A stretch of 64,000 nt of DNA from Sphingomonas sp. Leaf208 (lineage in GTDB: Bacteria; Pseudomonadota; Alphaproteobacteria; Sphingomonadales; Sphingomonadaceae), in assembly GCF_001421415.1 (NCBI RefSeq), contig NZ_LMKH01000034.1, forward strand, positions 248,001-312,000. The letters run 5' to 3'. Numbering within the stretch: the stretch's first letter is position 1; each line of letters opens with the position of its first letter. Under the pieces are notes generated by a model. That model was not told the DNA's origin. It saw only the letters and a list, made by a program, of their open reading frames with translations, and did not search any database. Made by a program: the position numbers and the translations under genes. Below are positions 28,484 to 37,145 of this stretch, one piece after another.

Positions 28484-29509
28484 TTGATTCGTCTGATGTC
28501 ACAGCATGGAGGAAAGAGCGGGCGGTTTCGACGCGCTGCGGCACCTTGCCTGCTGTCCTGCATACTGAGCGCGGGATTGCCGCAGCCGTTGCTTGCCCAG
28601 ACGCCAACGATAGCGACGCCGATCGGCACGCCAGCGGGTACGCCGATCGTCAATACCGCCGGCCTGCGATACGATGCCGATGGTACGGCGCAGTCGACAA
28701 ACTCGAACACCGTCACGATCATTGTCGCCGAGCGACTGGACGTGGCGCTGGTCCGCGACGGGCAGGGCGCGATCGTTGTGTCTGCGCAGCCGGTCGCCAT
28801 TCCCCTCACGCTGACCAATCTCGACAATGGCGCCGAATCGTTTGTGCTGGCCGCATCCGTGTCGCCCGGCATGGCGACGTTGCGCGCGCTGGTGATCGAT
28901 ACCGACGGCGATGGCCTCTACGATCCTGTCAAGGACGTCGCGCCGGTCGATGGCAAGACGCCGCTCTTGTCGCCCGGCCAGTCGATCAAGCTGCTCGCGA
29001 TCCTGGTAGCAACGCCGGACGGCGGCACCACGAACGCAGTGCTGACGGTTACTGCGCGCTCGACCACGGGATCCGGGACGAGCGGCAATTCCTACCCCGG
29101 CGCGGGTGACGGCGGGGGCGATGCGGTCGTCGGACCGACCGGCGCACTCGCCACCGTCTCGGTTCCGATCGGCACGGGCCCCACCGGCCCGATACTGCTC
29201 AAGAGCCAGTCGGTGCGCGCCGCCGACGGGTCGCAGAACGCGGTACGCGACGCGGTCATCACCTATACGCTGGAGGCGCGCTTTACCGATGCCGTCAGCG
29301 GTGCGCGGATCGCCGATCCGATTCCTTTAGGGACCGTCTTCGTTCCGGGCAGCCTGACGCTTGACGGCGCACCGCTCAGCGACGGCGCCGACGGCGATGC
29401 CGGCCGCTTCGATGCAGGCGGCTCGCAGGGGCCGGGGATCACCGTCGCGCTCGGCCAGATCGCCGCGGCGTCCGCCCACACCGTCCAGTTCAAAGCCAAG
29501 ATCCAATGA
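28484..29509 (+). CDS. Exported DUF11-like protein with calcium-loop motif
   Basis: A 341-residue protein with a signal peptide (basic RFRRAAAP, hydrophobic core, cleavage near LLAQ39). Residues about 55-85 (IVNTAGLRYDADG...SNTVTIIV) match the start of two other proteins of this cluster. DTDGDGLYD at 139-147 resembles a calcium-binding dockerin/TSP3 loop. The C-terminal half (220-341) looks like a DUF11/CARDB-type beta-sandwich: ITYTLEARFTDAVSGARIADPIPLGTVF. TTG 28484 has AAGGGA at the right distance; ATG 28496 is the alternative. No function is known. It is the first gene of a four- or five-gene plus-strand cluster. Confidence 0.75.
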   Translation: MIRLMSQHGGKSGRFRRAAAPCLLSCILSAGLPQPLLAQTPTIATPIGTPAGTPIVNTAGLRYDADGTAQSTNSNTVTIIVAERLDVALVRDGQGAIVVSAQPVAIPLTLTNLDNGAESFVLAASVSPGMATLRALVIDTDGDGLYDPVKDVAPVDGKTPLLSPGQSIKLLAILVATPDGGTTNAVLTVTARSTTGSGTSGNSYPGAGDGGGDAVVGPTGALATVSVPIGTGPTGPILLKSQSVRAADGSQNAVRDAVITYTLEARFTDAVSGARIADPIPLGTVFVPGSLTLDGAPLSDGADGDAGRFDAGGSQGPGITVALGQIAAASAHTVQFKAKIQ

Positions 29510-29520
29510 GGAGCATAGCC

Positions 29521-29994
29521 ATGATCTCACGTCCGATGATTGCCGCCATCCTGGCGTCGACGGCCGCCGTTGCGTCCGCCGCCGCAGGACCCTTGCAGGT
29601 AACCAGCAGCATCATGGTCGAGGCGCGCAGTGCCGCGCCCGACGGCACCACGCGGGTCACGCTGGTCAAGCCGTCGCGGGTGACGCCGGGCGACAAGGTG
29701 ATCTTCGTCCTCGCCTATCGCAACAGTGGCGCACAGCCGCTGGCGAACGTGGTGCTCGACAACCCGTTGCCGCGCCAGATCGCCTATCGATCGGCCAATC
29801 CCGGTTCGCCCGCGCCCGACGTCTCGGTCGACGGCAAGACTTACGGTTCGCTCGCCACCCTCCGCGTCCGCAGCCCCGACGGCAGCACGCGCGCGGCGAG
29901 CCCCAACGATGTCACCAGCGTCCGGTGGCGCCTCGCAAGTCCGTTAGCGGCGGGTTCGCAGGGCCAGTTCGCGTTCCAGGCCGTCCTCAAATGA
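29521..29994 (+). CDS. Small exported DUF11-like protein
   Basis: A 157-residue secreted protein: signal peptide (1-21, ending AAVASAAAG), then a single beta-sandwich-like domain. Its VTLVKPSRVTPGDKVIFVLAYRNSGAQPLANVVLDNPLP is the DUF11 pattern (conserved repeat found in surface proteins), and it ends SQGQFAFQAVLK. GAGGAG 6 bases before ATG 29521 sets the start. An ATG at 29506 overlapping the previous stop would spoil the signal peptide. It is probably a subunit or accessory of the same surface structure as its neighbours. Confidence 0.75.
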   Translation: MISRPMIAAILASTAAVASAAAGPLQVTSSIMVEARSAAPDGTTRVTLVKPSRVTPGDKVIFVLAYRNSGAQPLANVVLDNPLPRQIAYRSANPGSPAPDVSVDGKTYGSLATLRVRSPDGSTRAASPNDVTSVRWRLASPLAAGSQGQFAFQAVLK

Positions 29995-30052
29995 TCCGGC
30001 CGATCTCTCTCTCCACACCCGACCAAAACCATCACAGAAGGAAGACCTGACA

Positions 30053-31177
30053 ATGCACGCAAAAGGGGTAATACGCACGCTGCTGGCCGGTACGGCCGCC
30101 ATCGTGTCCGCCGGTACTGCCAGTGCGCAGACCGTACCGGGACCGGCCGGCACCGGTGCCGGAACGACCGTCACCAACACGGCAACGGCAAGCTATTCGG
30201 TCAACGGCGTCACCCAGTCGGCGACGTCGAACGCGGTGAGCTTCGTGGTCGATCGCAAGGTCAACCTGACCGTCATCGCCAACCAGCAGGCCAACACGCA
30301 GGTCGCGATCGGCAAGGCCAATGTGGTCACGACGTTCAAGGTGACCAACAACACCAACGGCACGCAGGATTTCTTGTTGTCGGCAAACCAGTTGCCGATC
30401 CAAAACCTGTTCGCCGGCGACAATTTCGACCTGACCAACCTCAGGGTCTTCGTCGATTCGAACGGCAACGGAACCTACGACGACGGGGTCGATAAAGCGA
30501 CCTACATCAACGAACTCGGCGCCGATCAGTCGGCGATCGTCTTCATCGTCGGCGACGTGCCCAACGACCAGGCCGCCGCACTCGCCGCCGTCACGCTGAT
30601 CGTGCAGGTCGCCGCGGGTGGCGATCCCGCCGCACAGGGTGCACCCCTGGTTCCCACCGTCGGCTTGAACGACGATGCGGTCGTAGACGTCGTCTTCGCG
30701 GACAATGACTCGGATGGTCTCGGCCTTGATACCGCGCTGAACGGCCAGGGTCGTGCGTCGGCTGCCTACGAGATCGGTACGCGCAACGTCGCATTGAGCG
30801 TCGCCAAGTCGCAGGTGGTGATTTCCGATCCGATCAACCTGCTCGTCGCACCGAAGGCGATCCCGGGCGCGGTCGTGCAATATTGCCTGGTCGTCACCAA
30901 TGCGACGGTGGGCACCGCCGCCGCCAACGTCAACCTGACCGATATCGTGCCGGCCAACACGACATATCAGCCAGGGACGCTGACCATCGGCCTCCCCGGA
31001 ATAAACCCGATCTGTACGCTGCCCGGCAGCTTCATTGCGAACGATGCGGGCGGGCTGATCACTGGTACGACGTACACCGGTTCGTATGATGCAACCGCCA
31101 AGCGGATAACGGCAACGATTCCGGTACTGCTCGGCGCCACCTCGGTCGCGGCCAGCTTCCGCGTGACGATCAACTAA
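30053..31177 (+). CDS. Exported DUF11-like protein with calcium-loop motifs
   Basis: A 374-residue protein with a clear signal peptide (cleavage after TASAQ, about residue 26). Residues 39-67 (TTVTNTATASYSVNG...SNAVSFVVD) repeat the cluster's shared N-terminal signature. DSNGNGTYDDG at 135-145 and DNDSDGLGLD near 222 resemble calcium loops. A DUF11-like C-terminal domain (about 255-374) contains VVQYCLVVTNATVGTAAANVNLTDIVPANTTY. Composition is rich in Thr, Asn, Val and Ala and poor in Lys, as in extracellular adhesins. AGGAAG lies 8 bases before the ATG. Function unknown. Confidence 0.78.
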   Translation: MHAKGVIRTLLAGTAAIVSAGTASAQTVPGPAGTGAGTTVTNTATASYSVNGVTQSATSNAVSFVVDRKVNLTVIANQQANTQVAIGKANVVTTFKVTNNTNGTQDFLLSANQLPIQNLFAGDNFDLTNLRVFVDSNGNGTYDDGVDKATYINELGADQSAIVFIVGDVPNDQAAALAAVTLIVQVAAGGDPAAQGAPLVPTVGLNDDAVVDVVFADNDSDGLGLDTALNGQGRASAAYEIGTRNVALSVAKSQVVISDPINLLVAPKAIPGAVVQYCLVVTNATVGTAAANVNLTDIVPANTTYQPGTLTIGLPGINPICTLPGSFIANDAGGLITGTTYTGSYDATAKRITATIPVLLGATSVAASFRVTIN

Positions 31178-31247
31178 GCTCCACGCCCTCGCACAAAGGA
31201 ACGACCGATCCCGGCGCGTGGAGACGCGCGTCGGGAGAGGACCCTTC

Positions 31248-34200
31248 ATGTCCAGCTTCCTTCGCCTTTCGCGCCTTTGCGCGCTGCTCCTGGTGCTCCT
31301 GCTCGGGCTGATCGTCGGCACCCTGCCGGCGGCCGCGCAGACCGGTGTCCAAACGAGTCGTATCCAGAATACCGCGACGCTGTCGCTCGACGACGCGGGC
31401 AGCGATTCCGGCTTACGCACCGTTCCGTCCAACACGGTCTCGCTCGACGTAAACCGTGGCAAGCGTCCGACGACGCTCTCGTTCCGGCTGGCGCCCGCGA
31501 ACTACGCTTTCACTGGAGCGAAATGTCAGACCGCCCCCACGTATCTCTTCACCCCGGCACCAATCGATGGAGCCACCTTCGCGGCGGCGCCGAAGGTCGC
31601 CGCGCTCGACGTCAAGGAGGACATGATCCTGGTGCTCGACAACCAGGCCGGCAATCATGACCCCGCCGTCCGCGAAACGTCGATCATCACCGCCAATATC
31701 GGCCAGAGCAACGTCACGCTGACGCTGACCGAAACCACGCCCGACAGCGGCATCTTCGCCGGCGGCGTTCCGTCGACCGCAACCGGCCGATACGCCGATC
31801 TCGAACCCTGCGAAGTGCGCACGCGCGGCGCGAAGATCACACTCAGCTTCGCCGAGGACGATTTCAGCTTCGCATCGACCACGTCGATCCTGATCGATCC
31901 GGCCGGCTATACGTTCGATTCGCGGACTGGTGCGCTGGTCGACGGCGCCACCGTGTCGCTCGTCGACGAGGCAGGCCAGCCGGCGATCGTGTTCGGCGAC
32001 GACGGCGTCAGCAGCTACCCTTCTACGATGGTGACGGGCGAGAGCGTCACCGATGGCAGCGGGCGTGTGTATCCCGGCGAGACCGGCCGCTATCGCTTTC
32101 CGCTGACGGCACCCGGACGCTATGCGCTGAAGGTCACGCCGCCGGGCACCTATGTCGCGCCGTCGACCGTCGATCGCGCAACGCTGGCGGCGCTGAAGGA
32201 CCCCAAGGGCGCGCTATTCATCCTCAAGGACGCCAGCTTCGGCGATACGTTCACGCTGTCGACGCCGGAGCCATTTTCGGCGGACATCCCGCTCGACGCA
32301 CCCGGCGCCGGCACGCTGTTGCTGACCAAGGTCGCTTCCGTGCGTGAGGCGGCGCCCGGCGATTTCGTCCAGTATCTGCTCCGCATCACCAACCGAGATT
32401 CGGTCCCGGCGCGCGGGCTCCACGTTGCAGACACGCTGCCCAAGGGACTGCGCTACGAACGCAATTCCGCGCGCGGCGGTGACGAGCCGACCGTGTCGAC
32501 CGACGGCCGCAGCCTCGACTTCGTCATACCCGTGCTCGCGGCGGGTGCGTCTACCGAACTCAAGTACGTCGTCAGCATCGCCCCCGGCGCACCCACCGGC
32601 GAAGCGCTCAACCGCGCCCGCGTTGTCGGCCAGGGCACCGTCACCAGCAACGAGGCCGCGGCCTCCGTTCGCCTGCGCCCGCTACTGTTCACCGACGCGA
32701 TGACGATCATCGGCCGCGTGACCGAGGGGAATTGCGGCGATCCGGTCGACAAGCGCAAGGGCGTGCCCGGAATCCGCCTGCTGATGGAGGACGGAACGTT
32801 CGTCTCCACCGATCGCGACGGGCTGTACCATTTCGAGGGCGTCCGCGCCGGGCGTCACGTCGTCCAGATCGACACGTCGAGCATCCCCGCGACGCACGCG
32901 CCGGTCGCCTGCGACATCGACACGCGCCAGGCCAACAGCCCGATCTCGCGCTTCGTCGAGGGAGACGGCGGCCTGCTCAAGCGCGTCGACTTCCAGTTGA
33001 AGCCGACAGGTAAGGCCGCAGCCGCCGACGCCGGGCTCCCCGTCACGGTCGCCGATGCCGCCGTCGCCGCGGGCAGCCGCGACTGGTTGGCAGGCGAGCA
33101 GACGGCCGGCATCGACTGGCTGTTCCCCCAGGCCGACCACAACCCGCGCGCGCCGATCGTTCGCGCGGTCGTCAAGCACGCGCCCGGCCAGCGGGTCGCG
33201 CTGACGATCAACGGCAAGCAGGTCGAGCCGCTCGCGTTCGACGGCACCGATCAGCGCGACGGCACCGACATCGCCGTTTCGCGCTGGACGGGTATCCCGT
33301 TGATCGACGGCGACAATCGCCTCCAGGCACGCGTGCTCGCCGCCGATGGCAGCGTCGTGAAGACGCTCGACCGCGTGGTGCATTACTCCGGACCCGGCGT
33401 TCGCGCGGTGTTCGATGCCGCCAGCAGCCGGCTCGTCGCCGATGGCCTGACGCGCCCGCTGATCGCGGTGCGCGTGACCGACAAGACCGGTCGTCCCGTG
33501 CGCGCCGGCACGCTGATCCCCTTCACCGTCGACCAGCCCTATACCGCGGCGGTCGAGGCCGAACTCGAACAGGGCCGCCAGCTTGCCGGTCGCGAGCGGT
33601 CGTCCACTACCGCGCAGGTGGTCGGCGACGACGGCCTCGCCTTCATCGCGCTCCAGCCAACCACGCAGGCGGGTGCGGTGCACGCGATCGTCTCGCTGAC
33701 CGAGGACAAGATCGTCCACAGCAGCGAAGTCCGCGCCTGGCTGGCTGCATCGCAGAAGGATTGGGTCGTCGTCGGGTTCGGCGCAGGCTCGCTCGGCTAC
33801 GACATACTCAGCAAGCGCCAGTCGGGCCTGCCCAAATCGCAGCGCAACAGCGTGGTCACCGACGGCCAGCTCGCTTTCTATGCCAAGGGCCGCGTCAAGG
33901 GCTCGTGGCTGGCGACGATCGCCTATGACAGCGACCGCAAATACGATCCCGACCGCGGGCTGCTCGGCACGATCGACCCCGACCGCTATTACACCGTCTA
34001 TGGCGACGGCTCGCGCCAGGGTTATGACGCTGCAACCCGCCGGAAGCTGTACCTGCGGCTCGAGCGTCGTGAGTTCTACGCGCTGTTCGGCGATTTCGAG
34101 ACCGGGTTCACCGATACGCAGCTGACGCGCTACAACCGCACGCTCAACGGCATCAAGACCGCGTACGAAGGCAAGCGGGTCCGCGCGACCGGGTTCGCGG

Positions 34201-36275
34201 CGCATACTGACACGCTGTATTCGCGCGACGAAATCCAGGGCAACGGCCTCAGCGGTCCCTACCGCCTGTCGGGACGTAACATCGTCCCGAACAGCGATAA
34301 ATTGCGGCTCGAAACGCGCGATCGCTTCCGCTCCGAGCTGATCGTCGCCAGCACCGAACTCACCCGCCACATAGACTACGACATAGACACGTCGATGGGC
34401 ACGGTCCGTTTCCGCCAGCCGATCCTGAGCCGGGACGGCAACCTGAACCCCACCTTCATCGTCGCCGACTATGAGGTCGAGGGCGGCAGGTCCGCGAAAC
34501 TGGCGGCTGCCGCGCGCGTGGCGACCAAGCTCGCGAACGGCCGCGTCGAAGTGGGCGCTGCGGTGATCCGCGACGAGACCGTCGGCAAGGCCACCGTGCT
34601 CGGCGCCGATATCAAGGCGCACGTCACCGCCAATACCGAACTGCGCGGCGAGATCGCCAAGGGCGGTCGCGGCGGGCTGGGCCAGGGCCTCGCCTATCTG
34701 GCCGAGGTCGATCACCACGGCACCAAGCTCGACCTGCTCGCCTATGCGCGCCAGCAGGATACCGCGTTCGGCGTCGGCCAGCAGAACCTCGTCGAGGCGG
34801 GGACGCGCAAGTTCGGGCTCGACGGCCGGCTGCGGTTGACCGACCGGCTGAGCGTGACCGGGGTCGCCTGGTACCAGCAGCAGTTGACCAACCCCGGTAC
34901 GCGCGCAGCCGGCGAGGCGCGCCTGGAATATCGCCGCGACACCGGCACGATCTTCGTCGGCGGCCAGTTCGCGTCGGACCGCGGCATGGACGGCAAGAAC
35001 CGCGACAGTCGTCTGCTGACGGTCGGCGGCACGCAAGCGCTGTTCGGCAATGCGGTGACGCTCACCGGCCAGACGCAGTTCGCGCCCGGTGGCGACAGCG
35101 ACAGCGTCGACTTCCCTATCCGCCACCAGATCCAGCTCGCCTACCGCATCAAGCCCGGCATTCGCCTGATCGGCGGGTACGAGATCGCGAACGGCGACGG
35201 CTATGTCGCGCATACCAAGCAGTTCGGCGTCGACGTCGCCCCCTGGACCGGTGCCAAGCTGATGAGCACACTCAACCAGCAGGCGATTGGCGAGAACGGC
35301 GCGCGCACCTATGCGCAATACGGGCTCAGCCAGTCGGTGCCGCTTGGCAAGAACTGGACCGTCGATGGCACGCTCGACGCGAGCAACACGCTGAAGGGGC
35401 AAATTCCGGACGGCGCGGTCGTCAACGCGTTCCAGCCGGTCACCTCGGGTGGCTATGTAGGGCAGGACCAAACCAATGGCGATTATGCCGCGGTGACGCT
35501 GGGGGCGACATACCGCCAGGCCCGCTGGTCGGTGAACGGGCGCCTGGAATACCGCAACGCCGACAGTGGCGATCGCTGGGGGATCACGACCAACTTCCTG
35601 CGCACGCTGGGGCAGGGCAAGACGCTCGCGTCGAGCATCAAGGCGTACACGATCAAGGACAAGACCGGCGCGGTCGCGACCTATGCCACCGCCGACGTCG
35701 CGCTCGCGCTGCGGCCGCTCGACAGCCGCTGGTCGGTGCTCGAACGGCTCGAACTGCGGCACGAGAGCGCGGATGCCGGGTTCACCGACACCAATTCGCT
35801 CGGCGTGCCGGCGTATGGCGGCGGCGATCAGGTGACGTCGCGGATCATCAACAACCTCGCGGTCAACTATCGCACCGGCCCCGAAGGGCTTGGCCACGGT
35901 ACTGAGGCGACGCTGTATTACGGCGCGAAATACGTCGCCGGACGCTTCGCCGACGATACCTATGACGGGTATATCGACGTGACCGGGTTCGAGCTGCGCC
36001 AGGATGTCGGCACGCGGTTCGACATCGGCGTCAGCGGTTCGGTCCAGCATGCGTGGGAGCGTGGTGCGTGGTCGTGGAGCGGCGGACCGTCGGTCGGCGT
36101 CTCGCCCGCGCAGAACACGTGGATCAGCGCCGGCTACAACGTGTCCGGCTACCGCGACCGCGATTTCGAGGACGACCGCTACACGCGGCAGGGGCCGTAC
36201 GTCACGATGCGGCTGAAGTTCGACCAGACGACGATCGGTGGCGCCACGCGCGCCCTGTTCGGTGGTCGACGTTAA
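31248..36275 (+). CDS. Giant exported DUF11/carboxypeptidase-regulatory-like protein with predicted outer-membrane C-terminal half
   Basis: A 1675-residue protein. Signal peptide 1-30 (cleavage at PAAA-QT). Residues 37-68 carry the cluster's NTAxL...SNTVxLxV signature. About 215-300 holds a carboxypeptidase-regulatory-like fold (YTFDSRTGALVDGATVSLVDE). A DUF11 domain spans 357-475 (VREAAPGDFVQYLLRITNRD...LHVADTLPKGLRY). An SdrD-B-like domain spans 485-575 (GVPGIRLLMEDGTFVSTDRDGLYHFEGVRAGRHVV). From about 845 to the end the sequence alternates polar and hydrophobic residues, with many Tyr/Arg/Gly turns, like a large outer-membrane beta-barrel, but it ends in GGRR rather than Phe. GGGAGAGG precedes the ATG by 7 bases. 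Likely the membrane anchor or assembly platform for the smaller exported proteins; no function is established. Confidence 0.8.
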   Translation: MSSFLRLSRLCALLLVLLLGLIVGTLPAAAQTGVQTSRIQNTATLSLDDAGSDSGLRTVPSNTVSLDVNRGKRPTTLSFRLAPANYAFTGAKCQTAPTYLFTPAPIDGATFAAAPKVAALDVKEDMILVLDNQAGNHDPAVRETSIITANIGQSNVTLTLTETTPDSGIFAGGVPSTATGRYADLEPCEVRTRGAKITLSFAEDDFSFASTTSILIDPAGYTFDSRTGALVDGATVSLVDEAGQPAIVFGDDGVSSYPSTMVTGESVTDGSGRVYPGETGRYRFPLTAPGRYALKVTPPGTYVAPSTVDRATLAALKDPKGALFILKDASFGDTFTLSTPEPFSADIPLDAPGAGTLLLTKVASVREAAPGDFVQYLLRITNRDSVPARGLHVADTLPKGLRYERNSARGGDEPTVSTDGRSLDFVIPVLAAGASTELKYVVSIAPGAPTGEALNRARVVGQGTVTSNEAAASVRLRPLLFTDAMTIIGRVTEGNCGDPVDKRKGVPGIRLLMEDGTFVSTDRDGLYHFEGVRAGRHVVQIDTSSIPATHAPVACDIDTRQANSPISRFVEGDGGLLKRVDFQLKPTGKAAAADAGLPVTVADAAVAAGSRDWLAGEQTAGIDWLFPQADHNPRAPIVRAVVKHAPGQRVALTINGKQVEPLAFDGTDQRDGTDIAVSRWTGIPLIDGDNRLQARVLAADGSVVKTLDRVVHYSGPGVRAVFDAASSRLVADGLTRPLIAVRVTDKTGRPVRAGTLIPFTVDQPYTAAVEAELEQGRQLAGRERSSTTAQVVGDDGLAFIALQPTTQAGAVHAIVSLTEDKIVHSSEVRAWLAASQKDWVVVGFGAGSLGYDILSKRQSGLPKSQRNSVVTDGQLAFYAKGRVKGSWLATIAYDSDRKYDPDRGLLGTIDPDRYYTVYGDGSRQGYDAATRRKLYLRLERREFYALFGDFETGFTDTQLTRYNRTLNGIKTAYEGKRVRATGFAAHTDTLYSRDEIQGNGLSGPYRLSGRNIVPNSDKLRLETRDRFRSELIVASTELTRHIDYDIDTSMGTVRFRQPILSRDGNLNPTFIVADYEVEGGRSAKLAAAARVATKLANGRVEVGAAVIRDETVGKATVLGADIKAHVTANTELRGEIAKGGRGGLGQGLAYLAEVDHHGTKLDLLAYARQQDTAFGVGQQNLVEAGTRKFGLDGRLRLTDRLSVTGVAWYQQQLTNPGTRAAGEARLEYRRDTGTIFVGGQFASDRGMDGKNRDSRLLTVGGTQALFGNAVTLTGQTQFAPGGDSDSVDFPIRHQIQLAYRIKPGIRLIGGYEIANGDGYVAHTKQFGVDVAPWTGAKLMSTLNQQAIGENGARTYAQYGLSQSVPLGKNWTVDGTLDASNTLKGQIPDGAVVNAFQPVTSGGYVGQDQTNGDYAAVTLGATYRQARWSVNGRLEYRNADSGDRWGITTNFLRTLGQGKTLASSIKAYTIKDKTGAVATYATADVALALRPLDSRWSVLERLELRHESADAGFTDTNSLGVPAYGGGDQVTSRIINNLAVNYRTGPEGLGHGTEATLYYGAKYVAGRFADDTYDGYIDVTGFELRQDVGTRFDIGVSGSVQHAWERGAWSWSGGPSVGVSPAQNTWISAGYNVSGYRDRDFEDDRYTRQGPYVTMRLKFDQTTIGGATRALFGGRR

Positions 36276-36293
36276 TTACAGGGAGAGATATAT

Positions 36294-36545
36294 ATGCCGA
36301 TGCCGAACCAGCCCACACCCATGCCGCTGCCACGCGACTTTACCGACCACGGTCCGTGCGTCGAGGACCTCGCACGGGCGTTCGCGGCACAGGATGCGGC
36401 GACCAGCGAGGCGCTGATCGAGACGCTGGCGACGCAGGCGATCCGCCAATGGCGGCTCGACGACGCGACGTTCTGGCAGCGCGTAAAGTTCCAGGCGCGG
36501 ATGATCCGGGCGAGGCAGGGGTCAGGGAGTTCGGGGAAGCACTGA
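36294..36545 (+). CDS. Small hypothetical protein following the exported cluster
   Basis: An 83-residue protein of unknown family. The N-terminus is Pro/Met-rich (MPMPNQPTPMPLPRD). The rest is helical and acidic, then basic (DHGPCVEDLARAFAAQDAAT..., FWQRVKFQARMIRARQ). It has no signal peptide or TM helix. GGGAGAG lies 6 bases before the ATG, and the gene starts 18 bases after the giant gene, so it is probably co-transcribed with it. It could be a cytosolic accessory; nothing more can be said. Confidence 0.6.
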   Translation: MPMPNQPTPMPLPRDFTDHGPCVEDLARAFAAQDAATSEALIETLATQAIRQWRLDDATFWQRVKFQARMIRARQGSGSSGKH

Positions 36546-36550
36546 CCTTC

Positions 36551-36650
36551 TCCCCCCCCCTTGCGGGAGGGGTCGGGGTAGGGCGTGGCCGCAAATGCCG
36601 TAGCCAAGGAGGCCAGCCCCTCCCCTAACCCCTCCCGCAAGCGGAAGGGG
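36551..36650. repeat. Family A inverted repeat, convergent gap
   Basis: CCCCCTTGCGGGAGGGG with GGGGTAGGG on the left and CCCCTAACCCCTCCCGCAAG on the right, closest to the 4475-4578 copy. It fills the gap between the small plus-strand gene and the minus-strand 50-residue gene. Confidence 0.82.
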
Positions 36651-36661
36651 AACAGGCCCCA

Positions 36662-36814
36662 CTACTTCTCGTCGGTGGTCAGCTTCACCTTGTTCGGCAG
36701 CTTCTTCCCCTTGGTCCGGCGCGAAGGCAGCTGAACCGGGTTCTTCTTCTTCCACTGCGCAAACGTCATCGGCCCCTCGGGCGTGTCGATGATCGTGTCG
36801 TCGATCGAACTCAT
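36662..36814 (-). CDS. Small basic hypothetical protein
   Basis: A 50-residue protein: an acidic start (MSSIDDTIIDTPEGPMTFAQWKKKNPVQ), then a Lys/Arg-rich tail (RRTKGKKLPNKVKLTTDEK). The TPEGPMTFAQWKKK stretch looks conserved-protein-like rather than random. The gene lies just downstream of tRNA-Leu on the same strand. No family recognised; a nucleic-acid-associated role is a guess from charge only. Confidence 0.55.
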   Translation of the reverse strand: MSSIDDTIIDTPEGPMTFAQWKKKNPVQLPSRRTKGKKLPNKVKLTTDEK

Positions 36815-36891
36815 GCAATGCCTCCGCCAAGCCCAACGCACGGCCGCGAAAGGGGGACCCTCGAAGGGGGTGTTTACTCTAATCTGAAAAA

Positions 36892-36978
36892 TGGTGCGGC
36901 CAAGAAGACTCGAACTTCCACGGGCTTTCGCCCACAACGACCTCAACGTTGCGCGTCTACCAGTTCCGCCATGGCCGC
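36892..36978 (-). tRNA. tRNA-Leu (GAG)
   Basis: Read on the minus strand, the acceptor GCGGCCA pairs with TGGCCGC, with discriminator A and an encoded CCA end. The anticodon stem CAACG/CGTTG encloses the loop TTGAGGT with anticodon GAG (decodes CUC/CUU). A long variable arm (GGGCGAAAGCCC) marks it as class II, and GTTCGAGTC is the T-loop. Length 87 including CCA. Confidence 0.95.
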
Positions 36979-37145
36979 CCATGAAACATCACCGGGCGGA
37001 CCCGGCATCTGGTAGGCGAGCGCCACTAGCAAGGGTTTCTGCATCGTGCAACGCCCTTTGCGAAAAAGCCGCTATCCAAATCCGATCGGCACGTTTTTTC
37101 CAGCGCCAACACGATGATTTTCCGCTGGTGGGGGCGAACGTAGAC

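Noticed and set aside
32682..36050. 1122-codon open frame antisense to the giant exported gene
   Set aside because: Arg/Asp/Ala-rich, low-complexity translation without domains; typical antisense shadow in GC-rich coding DNA.
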